From Dendrolimus kikuchii (lineage: Eukaryota > Arthropoda > Insecta > Lepidoptera > Lasiocampidae): 64,000 nucleotides of DNA. The translations under genes were made by a program, and so were the position numbers. The notes beneath the pieces are model-generated. The model made no database searches, was not told the DNA's origin, and saw only the letters and a list, made by a program, of their open reading frames with translations. Below, piece after piece: positions 17,163 through 29,230 of this stretch (positions within the stretch are counted from its first letter, which is position 1; the number at the start of each line of letters is the position of its first letter). Location of the stretch: positions 9,563,001 through 9,627,000 of the forward strand of contig CM034398.1 of NCBI GenBank assembly GCA_019925095.2, written 5' to 3'.

Positions 17163-18090
17163 ATAATGATTATACCATCCGTTCTCCCAAAATGAGCGCA
17201 CTCGAAACCAGCAGTAGGTCATCCCAATTATTTAAAGACTGATATTACTATTTTGCTATATAAGTATGTACTTTTAATACTCAGAATTTATTTTCACTTG
17301 TCATACTCTGTATGATTGCTACGTGTCCGTTGACTGACTGGTAGTTTTACACTATACCAGGAAAAGAAAACTTGTTTTAAATTTTTGGTAACAAAACCTG
17401 CCCTTTTCAAGTTCAACAACCGCAACTTTTTTTGGAAATTAATGGTGTTTTTAAAAATCCTGCGGCTAATTTATTTTATTGCATGTTGCGTGAAGTTTTT
17501 TATACTGGCAAAGAAGTGCTACTCTGTTATAATTTGTTGGTAGACTCATTACGATATGTTGCTCGTTTTAAATGTCATTAAAGCAAAATAAGTGTTATTA
17601 AGTTACGAGTAGAAATTATATTAATTTACCGACACGCATACAAACGCGGATGTAAAGCTTGTATTTTTTTACTAGGGCGTTTTCTGCAGCTGTGCTCTCG
17701 TAAATTTCGTATCATGGCTCTTGGAAATTATTTTATTTTCTGGAATGAAGGTACTTAATGTGCGTCCTCGTGATTGAACTATATACTCTTATAGATAAGG
17801 ACACGAGGCAAACCGTTTCTTAAGATGATAACACAAGAAAATCATCACATACATGTATATCATTAATATCTTGTTCGCGCTACACTACATTTTCGAAGAT
17901 ATGAATTGAAAGAATAATAATTTACTTACGATAATCCATATTACACAAATCTCAGCAATAAAATTACGAATGTTTCACATAAATTTAACTTTTATATCAT
18001 ATAAGTATTTTTTTTTATTATATGAAACCTTGTCTGAATCAAAATTATTTTTCTGTAAAATAATTGTAATATTACATTTGAGTATTTTGT
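17163..18090. other. Intron sequence without recognised features
   Basis: AT-rich DNA of the last intron. I see no conserved coding, inverted ends or copy elsewhere in the window. Confidence 0.4.
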
Positions 18091-18094
18091 AAGC

Positions 18095-18300
18095 TTACTG
18101 ATCCATCTGGGTCAATGTTATAGTTATTGTCGGTGGCCAAATGCGTCTTGTTTATAGCGTTAAAAGTTACATCAATGTTATCTGTCAATAAATGGCATTA
18201 ACCATTAATAACAATATCACATCAGAAATAATGCATTATACCCATCGCTACATCTGCGTGAAACGGTCACTACTATTACATTATCTAATATAATAAAGAA
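18095..18300. repeat. Family D MITE-like element, diverged copy
   Basis: It contains ATCTGGGTCAATGTTATAGTT, then TGGCCAAATGCGTCTTGTTTATAGCG, and ends near TATTACATTATCTAATA. The same blocks occur at 19490-19735, 27005-27440 and 61275-61459, where the ends are better preserved inverted repeats. Intronic. Confidence 0.6.
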
Positions 18301-18459
18301 TTCTCGTTAATAAATTGTATCAGTTTTTATCGTCAAAAATGTTGTAAAGCTTGAGCAAGATAGAGCCCACACCATGTAGATAATATTGTTGATTTCACGT
18401 GGCATCGTAGTGAGTTACTTTATTTTTTTAAGTTTATTATCGTTTTCATATATTCAAGG

Positions 18460-18890
18460 CCCCGGGTCTGTAACTCAAATTGGCAATCGAGTCGAATTAG
18501 AATCATAACTTTTTACTTATGTGGTAGTCTGTAAACCATCTGGGCTCAACATCGAATCAATCTTGATTTGACTGAGACTGATTTAAAGGTGCTCCCTCAC
18601 TGCGAACATTCGCCTATAACGAAACATTTATATATTCGATTCTGAACATTTCGTTGAGTCCACAATGTCAGACGAAGCGGTCGTTGTGTTACAAGTTGTA
18701 TCAAAATATTACAGGTTGCGCACTGTAATGCTTGGTTCTCCTCCCTCACCGATGTAATGCTCGAATTGGTAACATTACAGGTTGCGTATTTAATACTCGG
18801 TTCTCTTCCTTCACTTATGTAATGCCCGGGTCTGTGACGTTACATTACAGTTGAATGCGCGCCGTGAGGGCGCACTTTAAAGTGAAATTT
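18460..18890. repeat. Repeat with a short internal tandem duplication
   Basis: Two adjacent units of about 66 bp start at 18708 and 18774 (both ATTACAGGTTGCG, then CTCGGTTCTC-like and ATGTAATGC), followed by a third partial ATTACAG at 18842. Flanking it are ccccgggtctgtaactcaa and a short CG-rich end gcgcgccgtgagggcgcac. It looks like an interspersed repeat with internal amplification; class unknown. Intronic. Confidence 0.45.
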
Positions 18891-19489
18891 AGAGACTAAT
18901 TATATTTGACTATCAGTAAGTCGAATGAATCTTAACTCGCACTGGAATGTTTATTTTTTCGAAAGTTACAGAATTGGGGGCCTATAATACATGCCTATTA
19001 GTTTGATGCGACGAAATCCCTTTTGGGGTTCATTTAGTTAATATCTGCTATGTCTCGTGGTTTTACCCTCGTCAAATGTCTGCCGAGATCAGGTGTTTGG
19101 GGAGAAAGGGTTGTAGAACAGTCCTAAGTACTTAATATATCGCTATTATTTATTGGACGGGCAACTAAGACCCCGACATTTTTTTAATCAAATTTCATGA
19201 ACCTCAACCAAATGAGTTGCATATTTCCGGTTAAATTGTCCATTTTTGTACTTGGCATAACAATTAAAAGCGATTCTTTCTGCTATAGTATCCTCCCATA
19301 AAGAACAAATGTCGTGAACACTTTTTGCGCCTTTAGAACCTTGGTTAATAGTAAAATGTATTTGACGGAATTGCTATTCTTTCTCAATTTCATATTATAT
19401 TTTAAATAATTGAAAATTAAAAAATAAAAATAAAATATTCTCTTTCAAATAATTTAAGACATTATGAAAAAAATATTTGTGACCTTACT

Positions 19490-19735
19490 GCTTCATCTCG
19501 GATAATGTTGGAGTAATAGGCCGTTTCATACAGATGCAGCAATAAGTTTATTAAAGTAGTAAATAACGCATTATATTTATGATGCGATATTTTTATTATT
19601 GTTAATGACTGCAAATATTGTCAGATAAGATATATACACTAATGTAGCTCCTCGTCAACTACGATATTTTTAACGCTATAAATAAGACGCATTTGGCCAC
19701 AATCAACAACTATAATATTATCCCAGGTGAAGCCC
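19490..19735. mobile_element. Family D MITE-like element
   Basis: The ends are inverted: CTTCATCTCGGATAATGTT at the left against the complement of AATATTATCCCAGGTGAAG at the right, three mismatches in 19. Between them lies the family block with TGGCCACAAT (complement of ATTGTGGCCA). It is about 100 bp upstream of the acceptor of the last coding exon at 19837, so the branch region of that intron is close to the element. Confidence 0.7.
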
Positions 19736-19836
19736 GACGATGATACGCAAGATGTTAAGATTGAATAAAAAGCGGGAACTTTGTTGCCAACTTGATTGCT
19801 TTTATCGTGTGATTTAAAAACGTCCTCTGTTTCCAG

Positions 19837-20070
19837 CAAACCATCGAACAATGGAGGATAGCCTTTTGGGCTTCATTTGCTGTGCTGGTAGGAACCAATG
19901 TCGTCTACCTGATTTGGGGATCTGGAGAGCAGCAATGGTGGGATGATGTCGACAAATTCGGATATCCACCTGGATGGAAACACGGACCTTTAAAGAAGAG
20001 GGATGATGAAAATAAAGAAAAGAAGATTGTTTATCCAAAACATGACCATCCACCTGTCAACATTGACTGA
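19837..20070 (+). CDS. SLC17-type MFS transporter gene 1, last coding exon
   Basis: The acceptor is CTCTGTTTCCAG ending at 19836. The exon begins in phase 0 with QTIEQWRIAFWASFAVLVGT, so that the joined protein reads VTPD|QTIEQW across the 15-kb intron. It contains the final transmembrane helix (IAFWASFAVLVGTNVVYLIW) and the cytosolic tail beginning GSGEQQWWDD, a strongly conserved SLC17 motif (E-Q-xW), then a Lys/Asp-rich hydrophilic tail of about 45 residues ending in TGA at 20068-20070. With the three upstream exons it makes about 279 residues, the C-terminal half or slightly more of a protein usually near 480-500. No disabling mutation is seen. Confidence 0.93.
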   Translation, partial: QTIEQWRIAFWASFAVLVGTNVVYLIWGSGEQQWWDDVDKFGYPPGWKHGPLKKRDDENKEKKIVYPKHDHPPVNID

Positions 20071-20072
20071 AA

Positions 20073-20078
20073 AATAAA
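20073..20078 (+). promoter_or_regulatory. Poly(A) signal AATAAA of SLC17 gene 1
   Basis: AATAAA two bases after the stop codon of the last exon. If used, the 3' UTR would be only about 20-40 bp. Later AATAAA-like sites exist in this AT-rich DNA, so the real end could be further on. Confidence 0.45.
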
Positions 20079-20264
20079 GAGAAATCACATTACTTTTTCA
20101 TTAATTGAACTTCCTTAAGATTTATATATAACAGCGTCTAAAGTCTCAACGAGCCAGGCAATTGACTTCTTTACTATTGCAGGTTACCATGGTTCAGAGT
20201 AAGCAATTACAATTAGGTGGACTCTTTGCCAGTTTGGTTACAAGCAAACATTTTTTTGAATTCA

Positions 20265-20500
20265 ATAGGTTCGCGTTTGACTGACATTGCTCCTAATGTC
20301 AGGCGGAAATGCTGTCTAAAGTGGAGCACGCTTTACCTAGAAGATACCTGTTCACGCGAAACTTGAAGACACCTAAATTTTATTTTGCAGGAAAAACTGA
20401 CGACGGTAAAGAGTTCCACTTGAAGCATAGCGTTTCGTCCGCTTTGTTGGTATTTCCACCATTAAAAAGAACATTGACTCTATTATTTTCTTTTAAAACG
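20265..20500. repeat. Family E repeat
   Basis: It starts with ATAGGTTCGCGTTTGACTGA and carries TACCTAGAAGATACCTGTTCA and GAGTTCCAC. Related copies lie at 44385-44600 and 57740-57930. Lepidopteran genomes carry many such units, probably LINE or SINE 3' ends (memory). It is the first repeat after gene 1. The 71-codon open frame over it is part of the repeat. Confidence 0.6.
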
Positions 20501-20854
20501 CTCAATCGAATCCTTTCCTCCTGATTGAGGACTGTTGTTTACTTTGACAAGTATTTTAGTATCAAATTATCTTTTCCAGAATTTTGAGCAGACATCGAAT
20601 CTATAAAAAAAGGTATTCATAAAACACATCAATGTTATGAAGACCTCTTTGGTATCTGCTGGTGAAAATACAAGAAACACAATGCACATGATGATTAGAA
20701 ATTTAAAAACTTCTCAAAGTACATCACATTTATTTTAAAAATTTGAAACTCTTTGATGGAAAATAAACAACAATAATAATAATACTAATCTAATAAACTC
20801 ATAATTTACCAATTTCCTACAATAGTATTATTTATATTATTATAGGAATAATAG

Positions 20855-20990
20855 TCTCTCGCTATCTGTCTAGGTTTGCTGGAAGAAAACTCTCTTTAGA
20901 GTTGTTAATCTTGTCTTGGTACATCACCTCTCTTTGTAGCCCTATATGTAACCATTTTGTGTACAATAAAGAAAGAAAGAATAACAGTCA
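20855..20990 (+). repeat. Family F repeat with AATAAAG tail
   Basis: TTTGCTGGAAGAAAACTCTC, then TTGTCTTGGTACATCACC, then GTGTACAATAAAGAAAGAAAG. The same unit is inverted at 7241-7330 and 58905-58970. The poly(A)-like end fixes the sense direction as +. Confidence 0.55.
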
Positions 20991-23505
20991 TCTTATCTGA
21001 AATCAATTATTATTTTAAAGAATAATTTTTAAAGAATATTATTTTTTTCTTTGGTAAGGAACTTATCTTATGAAACTTGTAATAAAAATAGAAAACCTAA
21101 AAGAAACATAACTAAAGAGCCTTAATAAAGACTAAACTTAATTTATAGCCAATCTTGACTAAGGTCTGATATCATTAATTAAAATATCTGTATGTTTCAA
21201 TACTTATAAACCTGTAATATCTTGTACTTAAACAACATACTGACCTAACCGTATCATCTTCCCGTATAACTGCTCTACACCTAGACAATAGCTTTGAAAT
21301 GGTGTATCCGTATAAGGCTCAAAGTCTGCCCAGGCCTCGGCCGGAAGGACTTTCCTTTCGAATGGAGGAGCATTAAATCTCACTCATCCAGCCAGATGGG
21401 TCATCAAATAAATTCATATATAGATACCGTCGATTAACGAACACGCAATCTTCAACAACTTTGAACCTTCAATATCATATAATCTTCAATTAAAATAAAA
21501 TTCCGAAATAGATTTTCTCTTTTGTAAAATTAATTGCGAACCTATTTCTGAGTATTGATGTTATGTAGCAGAGTTCTTATGTGTTTATTAGCAATTAAGT
21601 GGAATTTGGTTCTGAATTGCGAGTGAAGAAATGCCCGGGACACTTAACACTTTTTCCTTGGATCTCCAATTATCTTGAATGGGCTAGTAACAAAAATAGT
21701 CCTTTAATGACAGTTACTTGACAATTCTGTCACTGATTTCGTCGGAAGATACTGGAAATTTAACACAAGTAAATTTGTGAGTTTTACACACTGAAGTAGG
21801 AAACCTAGAGGTCCATGGTTTTACATACATGCATCTCTCTTTTTTCTTTCATCTTGTCCCAATTAATTACTTACTTACTTACTTCTCCCGCACAATATGT
21901 CTTTATCTATCATACTCCTCTATTTTGATATACGTCCTCTGTCATACCACAAATCATTATGTAATTCTTCATACCATCCAACGGTTTTTTGGTCTACCTT
22001 TACATTTGTAATCTTCCAGTTTAATAATATTTTTGTCACATACCGTTTATTCTTCCTCATCATTATGCCCATACCACTTAGTCTTCTTCCTCTCCATTTT
22101 TCAATCTACGTATATGCATATATACCTACAAATATATTTGTGCGTACAGAGTGGTTAATACTACTAATATTAAATCGTTCTATAAACAGCGAAACCTTCG
22201 CAATGGTGATGATGTTTATATCTCTTAATTGACATTTATCATCAGAATTGTAAAACCGGAAATTAAATATCAATAGTCTTTAAATAATTACACAACAACA
22301 GCAAATTAATATACTAAATATCTGGTTAGAACTAGTTCACATAATAAATGCTAATATGTAATAATCTGCAGAATCTTGAGTCACAAACTTGAAATTATGT
22401 CGTATTTAGAAAAATATCATGCTATTGAAATGGTTTCAAGATAATCTGAGTTTCAATAAAATGTATGGAGGGTGATAGACGTGCGAGCAAGCACGCATAC
22501 TTATGGCACGGCAACCATACGGTATGGCGACCATAGGGCTTGGTCACTATACCATAATTATTCAGGGAACAGTGAGACAAGTTGCAAACAAAGCATAAAA
22601 GATTTTTCATGGGTCATTTTTAAATTTTAAAAACTAAGAAAGGAATACACTAATAAAACTTTAAATAACAATCTAGTATTACATATGCCGTACTTATTCA
22701 ATTCTTTTAAATCTGAACATCATAAATAACACTTATAATTCATTTAGTTTTTTTATTGACATAAATGATGTATAAACTAGAAACATTATATGCTAAAAAA
22801 CCTAAAAAAGAAGTGGTTCCCTAAGTCAACGCGTTTTTCTTAAATACTGCCGAGTTATATATAGACTACAGCTAATGCGAACATTTCACATTTTAATGTG
22901 TCGTTTTGTCATGGGTCCAGTTATATACGCCATCTTTACTATCGGTCAGCTTGTTGATGTGATAGTGCGGTTTCCAGGACAATTTCGTTTATTTCTTGTC
23001 ATTCATTTGTTGTTTTTGATAATTTTTTCCTTGTTTTACGTTTTTAATTATTTGTTTATCGTTTTATTTTTGTTATATAGGTAACAAATAAATGAAATAT
23101 TAATTACGATACATTTAATTCATTATAGCAAAGTTTGAGAAACACTGATATTTTTTGTTTACATTTTGTCTGCTGCTAAGATGAATATGGGAATGTTATA
23201 TGATGCGCACAGAAGGTTTGCTGACGAATAGTTTATTTATAGTGAGATAAGTTTATAATAAAATCGGTTAGGCGTTGTTTTTCACCCTCTGTTAGAAACG
23301 AGATTAGTGTTGCCACATGGCAACATATGTCTGACATTTACCGGACACTGCCACTAGTGGGCACGTTTCTATAATTGAAAAAAAAAAAATGATATTTAAC
23401 ATAATTAATAAAGAAAATAAAATCAACATGTAAGTCAATATGCTTGTCTATACATTATATTAAGTATTTATTTACCGTACCACTTGACGCTTATTCACAT
23501 GCATG
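20991..23505. other. Intergenic DNA without recognised genes
   Basis: AT-rich. Several open frames of 60-111 codons occur on both strands (for example 21897-22232), but they have low-complexity, hydrophobic content expected of AT-rich noncoding DNA and no recognisable domain. A small palindrome GTTGCCACATGGCAAC lies near 23308. Confidence 0.45.
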
Positions 23506-23698
23506 AATGAATGCAATTTAATCGATGTAAGTATAATGATATACTTATCTACTTACTTACTTATATATATATTGCACAAGAAAATCCGGGTTGGGTTCAA
23601 GGCTTCCATATCACGCCAGTCTGCTGTGCCAGGATGAGATGGCACCCGAGAGAGTTAATCCAGGAGCAGGGTAGTCAGACAAATAACTCTAGTCTGGA

Positions 23699-23844
23699 TA
23701 CCACCACCACTACCACCACATCACTACCACCACTACCACCACACCACCACCACTACCACCACTACCACCACCACTACCACCACACCACCACCACTACCAC
23801 CACACCATCACCACCACCACACCACCACGACCATCACCAACACT
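23699..23844. repeat. (ACC)n/(CCA)n microsatellite
   Basis: About 146 bp of imperfect CCA/ACC triplets with interspersed CTA (accaccaccactaccacc). Conceptual translation gives Thr- or His/Pro-rich runs only. It stands out in GC content from its surroundings. Confidence 0.9.
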
Positions 23845-24719
23845 GATAATATTTTTAAGCATTAACCAGTAAATAGTACAAGAGAGGTACTACAATAAGT
23901 AATAAGCTTATATTTATATTTTTGAATTTTAGCTATTTTAGTTATGGTGTTAACTAGTTTTTTTCACAAGTAGCGAGAAGTGTGATAGCCAACACAAGCA
24001 TTTTTTTCTTGTTTTACTTTCATATTATCTTGTATCTTAGTTTAGTGGTCAAATAAGGTTTCGATAAAGGTTTGTTATAGAACATCACTACTCTTATCAG
24101 GAAATCTCTCACGAATAAAGGATTGTAGGGCAACACTCAATTGGACGTAGTTTTTAAAACCGGAATTAATCGACAAGATAACAAGTTGCAGATAATTAAG
24201 GTGACTATAAAAATGTATTTTATATAGATGTATATAAAAAATAGATATGATCTTTTATAAAACACGAAAATTGTACCTGTTCTATGTACCCGCTTTTAGT
24301 TAAAGTTGTAGGTTGATTCCGGATTACATAACTACGTTTATTAAACTACTAAAATAAAGTAATTATAATTTATCAATTCTTCATAAAAGTTAATTTATTA
24401 CTATGAATGGTTTGTTGTTCATATTGCTGCAAACAGAATCAAAAAGAAAATGAATTCCTTTTTAGACAAATTCATAAATGTCGACTTTGATCTTATCACA
24501 ATAAAATCAGTCATTGCTAAGAAGAAAAGGTTTTTTTTATTTGTTTACTACAGCCGTAATAATTTTTCATGTCCCATGAATGCCTTTCGTGTGATGTTTC
24601 TCGCTACGGTAATATTAGGCGTTTTAAATGAATTATGTATGGTACTGAGCAAGTTATAACAACGTGGTGTATATTATATGCTATATAAGCTTATAGTATG
24701 ACTTTAGCATGTAATAAAA

Positions 24720-24940
24720 AAACATGTATAAAGTTCGGACATATTTATTACCTAAAACAGACGATGGAAAGTAGTTACCGTCGTTTGTTGATATTTGCAA
24801 CAATAGCAGTCTCGCTAACGTGTAACCTATAACACCATTCTCAGAAAATCCCTTGTCCATAGTATAGAGGGAAAACCGCAGCGGAAAGTTCCTTCCAAAA
24901 CTTTGTTGCTCGCAAAATAAATCTAGAAAACCATTCCGTA
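24720..24940 (-). repeat. Degraded family A-type fragment
   Basis: 'acgatggaaagtagttaccgtcg', 'gttgatatttgcaacaatagcag' and 'tatagagggaaaaccgcagcggaaagttcc' recall the head and body of the older family A subfamily. It directly abuts the LINE fragment at 24945-25740. Confidence 0.4.
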
Positions 24941-24944
24941 GGAT

Positions 24945-25740
24945 TAGAAGTAAGCCGAAGAATCATTAGACACGTTGATAATACACTCCATCACCTTTGA
25001 GAGCAAATAGGTTGCTACAGGCCTATAATTCGACGGGTCTATTTGGTCCCCTTTTTTGGGGATAGGGTGCACATGGGCAATCTTCCACGAAGCAGGGACA
25101 CAACTCTTGTGGTAATAGAATGTGAAAAGTCGGGCAAGGAATATGGATAGCTCATCTGAACACGTCAGCAGCACAATGGCATGAATGTCATCAGGGCCAG
25201 AAGACTTCTTGACGTCGAGGGAGCAGAATGCTTTCTGAGTAAAGCGAATCTCCGGCATTCTGGACTCATACTCAGGGATAGTAGGGGGAGTTTCTCTCCC
25301 GTCGTCAAGAGTCGAATTGGCCATAATGATTTCACCCAGAAGATTGGTTTTATCTTTGGCGACGTGTGCTAGACGGTCGTTTGACGTGCGCAGAGCTGGA
25401 AGAGATGCCCGACAAAAGGTTCCTTCGACAGCTTTAGCCCTTGCTAAAATCCCAAAAGTCTCTAGTCCCAGAAGGGTAGAAGAAGCTAAAAAGGCGCTCG
25501 CCAATTCTGCCGATGTGATCAAATCTGGTTTTTTTGAGCTGCTTTTTGAGGGACCTGGAGGTAGCATTGTATCTCTTTTTCAGGTCGGAGGAACTTGGAC
25601 CTTGACGGGTCGGCGCTGCTGTCCAGACTCGATAAGCTTGTTGCTTTTGCTTTACAGACTCAGTGCTAGAATTAACAAACCATGATGTACTCGTACGATG
25701 GATATCGTCGAGGATATTTCCCAAATTTGATGAATTTATT
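24945..25740 (-). pseudogene. LINE ORF2 fragment: reverse transcriptase N-terminal part, broken
   Basis: On the minus strand, 25724-25434 encodes a basic linker with KQKQQAYRVWTAAPT and DLKKRYNATSRSLKKQLKK. A different frame, 25567-24944, continues into the start of a reverse transcriptase: SSGPDDIHAIVLLTC, PASWKIAHVHPIPKKGD and SNYRPVATYLLSKVMECII. These are RT motifs 1-2 of a LINE in the CR1/L2/Jockey super-group (family knowledge; clade not resolved). The frames overlap, so at least one frame shift is present, and the catalytic YADD region is missing. It is a dead 5'- and 3'-truncated copy. Confidence 0.8.
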
Positions 25741-25949
25741 ATGTCAAAAGTAGCATGACATCCAGACCGTTGTCATTATTAAAAATGCGTTGCTTGGCTC
25801 GAATTTTTACATCCCAGAAACAAAATAGCTGATGATGAAAGGGACGTAGGCTATATAAAATGAATCATACAAAATTTATGCAATTGCCTGACTTTTACGA
25901 ATGGCAATGATTTATTACGGGCTGGTAGGATGTGGGTGCGCTTGCGCAG

Positions 25950-27000
25950 GCTTCGCCGCGACGCTAGTCGAGTGCAAGCCGGTCGACGGTCACTTGTACA
26001 CGCGTGTTCACTTTGTGTTCATCGTACATTTGTTGTGACAAGTACACTACGAATTGGATGGACCAGAAACTTAGGAGCTCTGAAGTACATCTTATAGTCA
26101 AACAACAAGCTGTATGTATATTTTTAATCAAATTTTTAGTAAAATTATTCATAGAATTTAATCAAAATGAATATTAATACACCAAAATTAATCGTTATTA
26201 TTCTATTTAATTCCAAAAATAAGGCTAATTTATAATTAAAAATAATAAATATATGTAAATGAAATTACTTTGTTATTAATTAGCGGACGATAAAAGTCGC
26301 AATTTAATTATTGCGATAAATCAATTATGAATTTCTTTTGAATTATTAATAATCATAATTTCATTTCATATTCGTGAAGTGATTGTTACAAATTAACAGG
26401 AATGTTAATTTGTAACATCGCTCTGGCAGCGCTTTTTTTTCGTAGTTTATATTATGTATTTTTTAATTTGTTTAATTATTAAATTATTATAGTTATTTTT
26501 CAATAATATGTATATAATTCAAATATACGAATGTTTATATATATTTAAATTTGATTTTAGATTAATAGAAATAAAACTGTTTTCGCCTATATTTTCAAAT
26601 ATATAATTTATTACACACACATATATATATAATTTATTATATTTGATATACAGAAACGATATGGTATAGTTGCAGCTAAGATGACTTTGAGTAGAATTAT
26701 CGGCAATAAAAATTATATTTAAATTCATAAAAGCATGTAGGTATATATTGCTTCTGGCAAATAAATTATGTGCGATTTTATCTCATGGTCAATGATAATG
26801 CTGGGATTTGTATATTCCCCGCCAAACGTTATGACAGTTCTTAGTTAGAAATATATGGCTGCGCAATGTACGATTTTTCATACAGAATCAAGTATTCCGC
26901 AGCCTTCTGCAGTTAGGCTAGAGAAGCCTTAAAGTTTGACGCGGAATATTTCTGTCTGATTTAAAATTGTGTAAATAATATTTAAATTAAAGTAATTGTT
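25950..27000. other. Intergenic DNA without recognised genes
   Basis: A short CG-rich patch (gcgcttgcgcaggcttcgccgcgacgctagtcg, about 25928-25990) is followed by very AT-rich DNA. I see no coding or repeat evidence. Confidence 0.4.
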
Positions 27001-27004
27001 ACCA

Positions 27005-27440
27005 TCGGGCTTCACCTACGATAATGTTATGGTTATTTTCTTAAGTTTTCGCGACTTATATACATAATAAAACTACGTTTTAACGGTTTTTAAGCGCGGT
27101 AATTTATTTGATTTTGGTTATGATTTTGGAAAAGTGCCCGAAACGTCGGAATAACCAAAATCAAATAAATTACCGCGCTTAAAACCGTTAAAACGTAGTT
27201 TTATTAATGTTATGGTTATTGAATGTGGCCAAATGCGTCTTATTTATGGCGTTGAAGCTAGCGCCGTCAATGAATGGCTACCATAGTATACATATATACC
27301 AATATATCGTTACACCCATCCCTAAATCAGCGTGACATGGTCTATAACTGTAACATTATCCCAAATGAAACATCACCTTACCATAATCGCATCACAAATA
27401 AACCCATTGCTACATCTGCCTGAAACGGCCTATAACCATA
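27005..27440. repeat. Family D element interrupted by a hairpin insertion
   Basis: The left end GGGCTTCACCTACGATAATG matches the complement of the right end of the copy at 19490-19735. After the inserted segment (27038-27205) the family resumes at GAATGTGGCCAAATGCGTCTTATTTATGGCG. A further diverged stretch carries AACATTATC and CCCATTGCTACATCTGCCTGAAACGG. Confidence 0.65.
27038..27205. mobile_element. Hairpin element nested in family D with a 15-bp target duplication
   Basis: The core is a near-perfect inverted repeat: 27066-27120 against 27152-27205 (55 and 54 nt, one base indel), with a 31-nt loop (27121-27151) containing CCCGAAACGTCGG. The stem sequence begins AATAAAACTACGTTTTAACGG. A 15-bp direct repeat, AATGTTATGGTTATT, lies at 27023-27037 and 27206-27220, and fits family D sequence if one copy is removed. 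A related but non-hairpin fragment is at 51885-51935. Confidence 0.75.
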
Positions 27441-28435
27441 ACATGACTGAAGATAAAGGATTAATGTAACAATATACACTTAATTTGTATATCACAAAAG
27501 CTACTTAAACGGTACAAGTTTACCAACGAGGCTTCGAATTCATGTCATTGGAATTATGCGTGTATGTTAGTTACTAAGTACTGCGACATTAAGCTTACCA
27601 ATACAAAAAAAGGATATTAGTTCTTTGTAATCAAGATCTATTATAATTATATTAAAGTATGAAATATTTGAATCGGACAGCGTACTACCATAATTAAGAA
27701 AACATTAAGTTACTGGTCTTTACTGGTAGTGACTATTAATTTAAATGCCATGTGAAACGATTGCAATATCCGGTTTGCAACTTCGAACCTTTTAATTCAC
27801 CTATAAAACTTTACAATTATTACGAAATAAATTAATTACAGACATTATACAGAGTTAAATATTAGGTACGTATTTTAAACCAGAGTTGACCCAAATTCAC
27901 AATATTGACAAATCTGAAAGTAACCTGTTGTTGACTGAAACTTAAGAAATAAAAATACCAATGTGATCTATTCAAGTAATTGTGAATTTTTAAATTTAAT
28001 TTTATGAAAAGCTCTGTTTGAGGAATTCTCGTGAGCGCATCGTTGTCTGTAACCACGTTTTTTTAAAACTCGTGCTAGATGATTCTAAAACAAGCCTATA
28101 ACCCGAACCAACAACACTAAATAACGGAATAAGGCGCAAAGGAACCTTAAATCACGGTTGTAAAGTAGACTCGATATTTTCGGATGAATCTCCTACCTCC
28201 TTAGACAAGTAGCATTAAACGAGTAGAATAGAAAATGTATGGAAATGACATATCGTTACTCTAAGAATGATGTCTACGTTCTACACCAATTCCTTCACTA
28301 TGCAGGCTGTCCGGCTGTGGAACTCATTGCTCGAAATCGTAAGAAAGGCAAGGTCACATTTTCAAAAACCTTATAAGAAGTATATCATACTTTAATAAAT
28401 ATTAAATTTATATGTAAATTAACTTATAGTATTAG

Positions 28436-28440
<5 letters not shown>

Positions 28441-28488
<48 letters not shown>
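28441..28488. repeat. (TA)24 microsatellite
   Basis: About 48 bp of perfect TA dinucleotides. Confidence 0.95.
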
Positions 28489-28489
<1 letters not shown>

Positions 28490-28819
28490 TCTATTCATAT
28501 GTGTATAGCAATAATATTAAATAAATAATATATAGGTATATAATATTAATATGTTGTATTGTCTGTCTGTCTAACGGCCAACGGTGACCTACACCATGTA
28601 GCGGCCAGCGGTTAACCAGCTGACCGGGATCTTCAATAAAGAGACTGGTTCAGAGAATATGTTTTATATTATCAATCAAGAGACTTTTACAATCATGTGT
28701 TCCGTGCGCGGCCCGATACAATTCTGTTGTCGATTGTTTTGGGAGGCGTTCTTCTATTTGAATTTAAAATAATTATATCTCTTAATTATAAATGACGACT
28801 AAAAAGGTTTTATTCGTTA

Positions 28820-28985
28820 CATCCCGCGGGCCTCCGAGAAAATTTTCATCACGGTGAAGTGAGGAAAATTTCCTCCAAACAAAACCCTAAACTAATTCCT
28901 ACCTAAGGCAGGAAAAGTCACAATGCACAAGATGGCATATTGTGCCGACCCCAATTAATTGGGATATGGTGAAAGAAAATAAAAA
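28820..28985 (+). repeat. Probable LINE/SINE 3' end
   Basis: 'gagaaaattttcatcacggtgaagtgagg', 'ggcaggaaaagtcacaatgcac' and 'gaccccaattaattgggatatggtg' followed by GAAAGAAAATAAAAAAAAAG. A second copy is not present here; I recognise the wording from lepidopteran LINE tails (memory). The A-rich end suggests + sense. Confidence 0.4.
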
Positions 28986-29124
28986 AAAAGAACATGTTTT
29001 ATTGTCTATTTTTTCTGTATTTATTCTGGTTATAATACGTATTGTGTAATATTTATCTATATATCCTATTTACATGTATTTAGTTTGCACATCACAGTCA
29101 GACACTTTAGATTCATATCATACA

Positions 29125-29230
29125 ATCAACATCATCATCTTCCAGACAACCCGGACTGCTTGTCTGGAAGAGATCGCTCTAAAGCGATAAGGCATACATT
29201 GTAATTTTATTCGTACAGCGCTAATGCCGC
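29125..29230 (+). repeat. Family J fragment (TGGAAGAGATCGCT-AAGCGATAAGGC)
   Basis: CTGGAAGAGATCGCTCTAAAGCGATAAGGC is shared with 35459-35515 and, reversed, with 31130-31185. The block is a small hairpin in itself (ATCGCT...AGCGAT). Probably the 3' end of a LINE. Confidence 0.5.

Noticed and set aside
23699..23844. CRISPR-like array
   Set aside because: It is a simple triplet microsatellite without spacers, and the window is eukaryotic.
23511..23846. 111-codon frame with Thr/His runs
   Set aside because: The second half is the CCA triplet array and the first half has no similarity I recognise.
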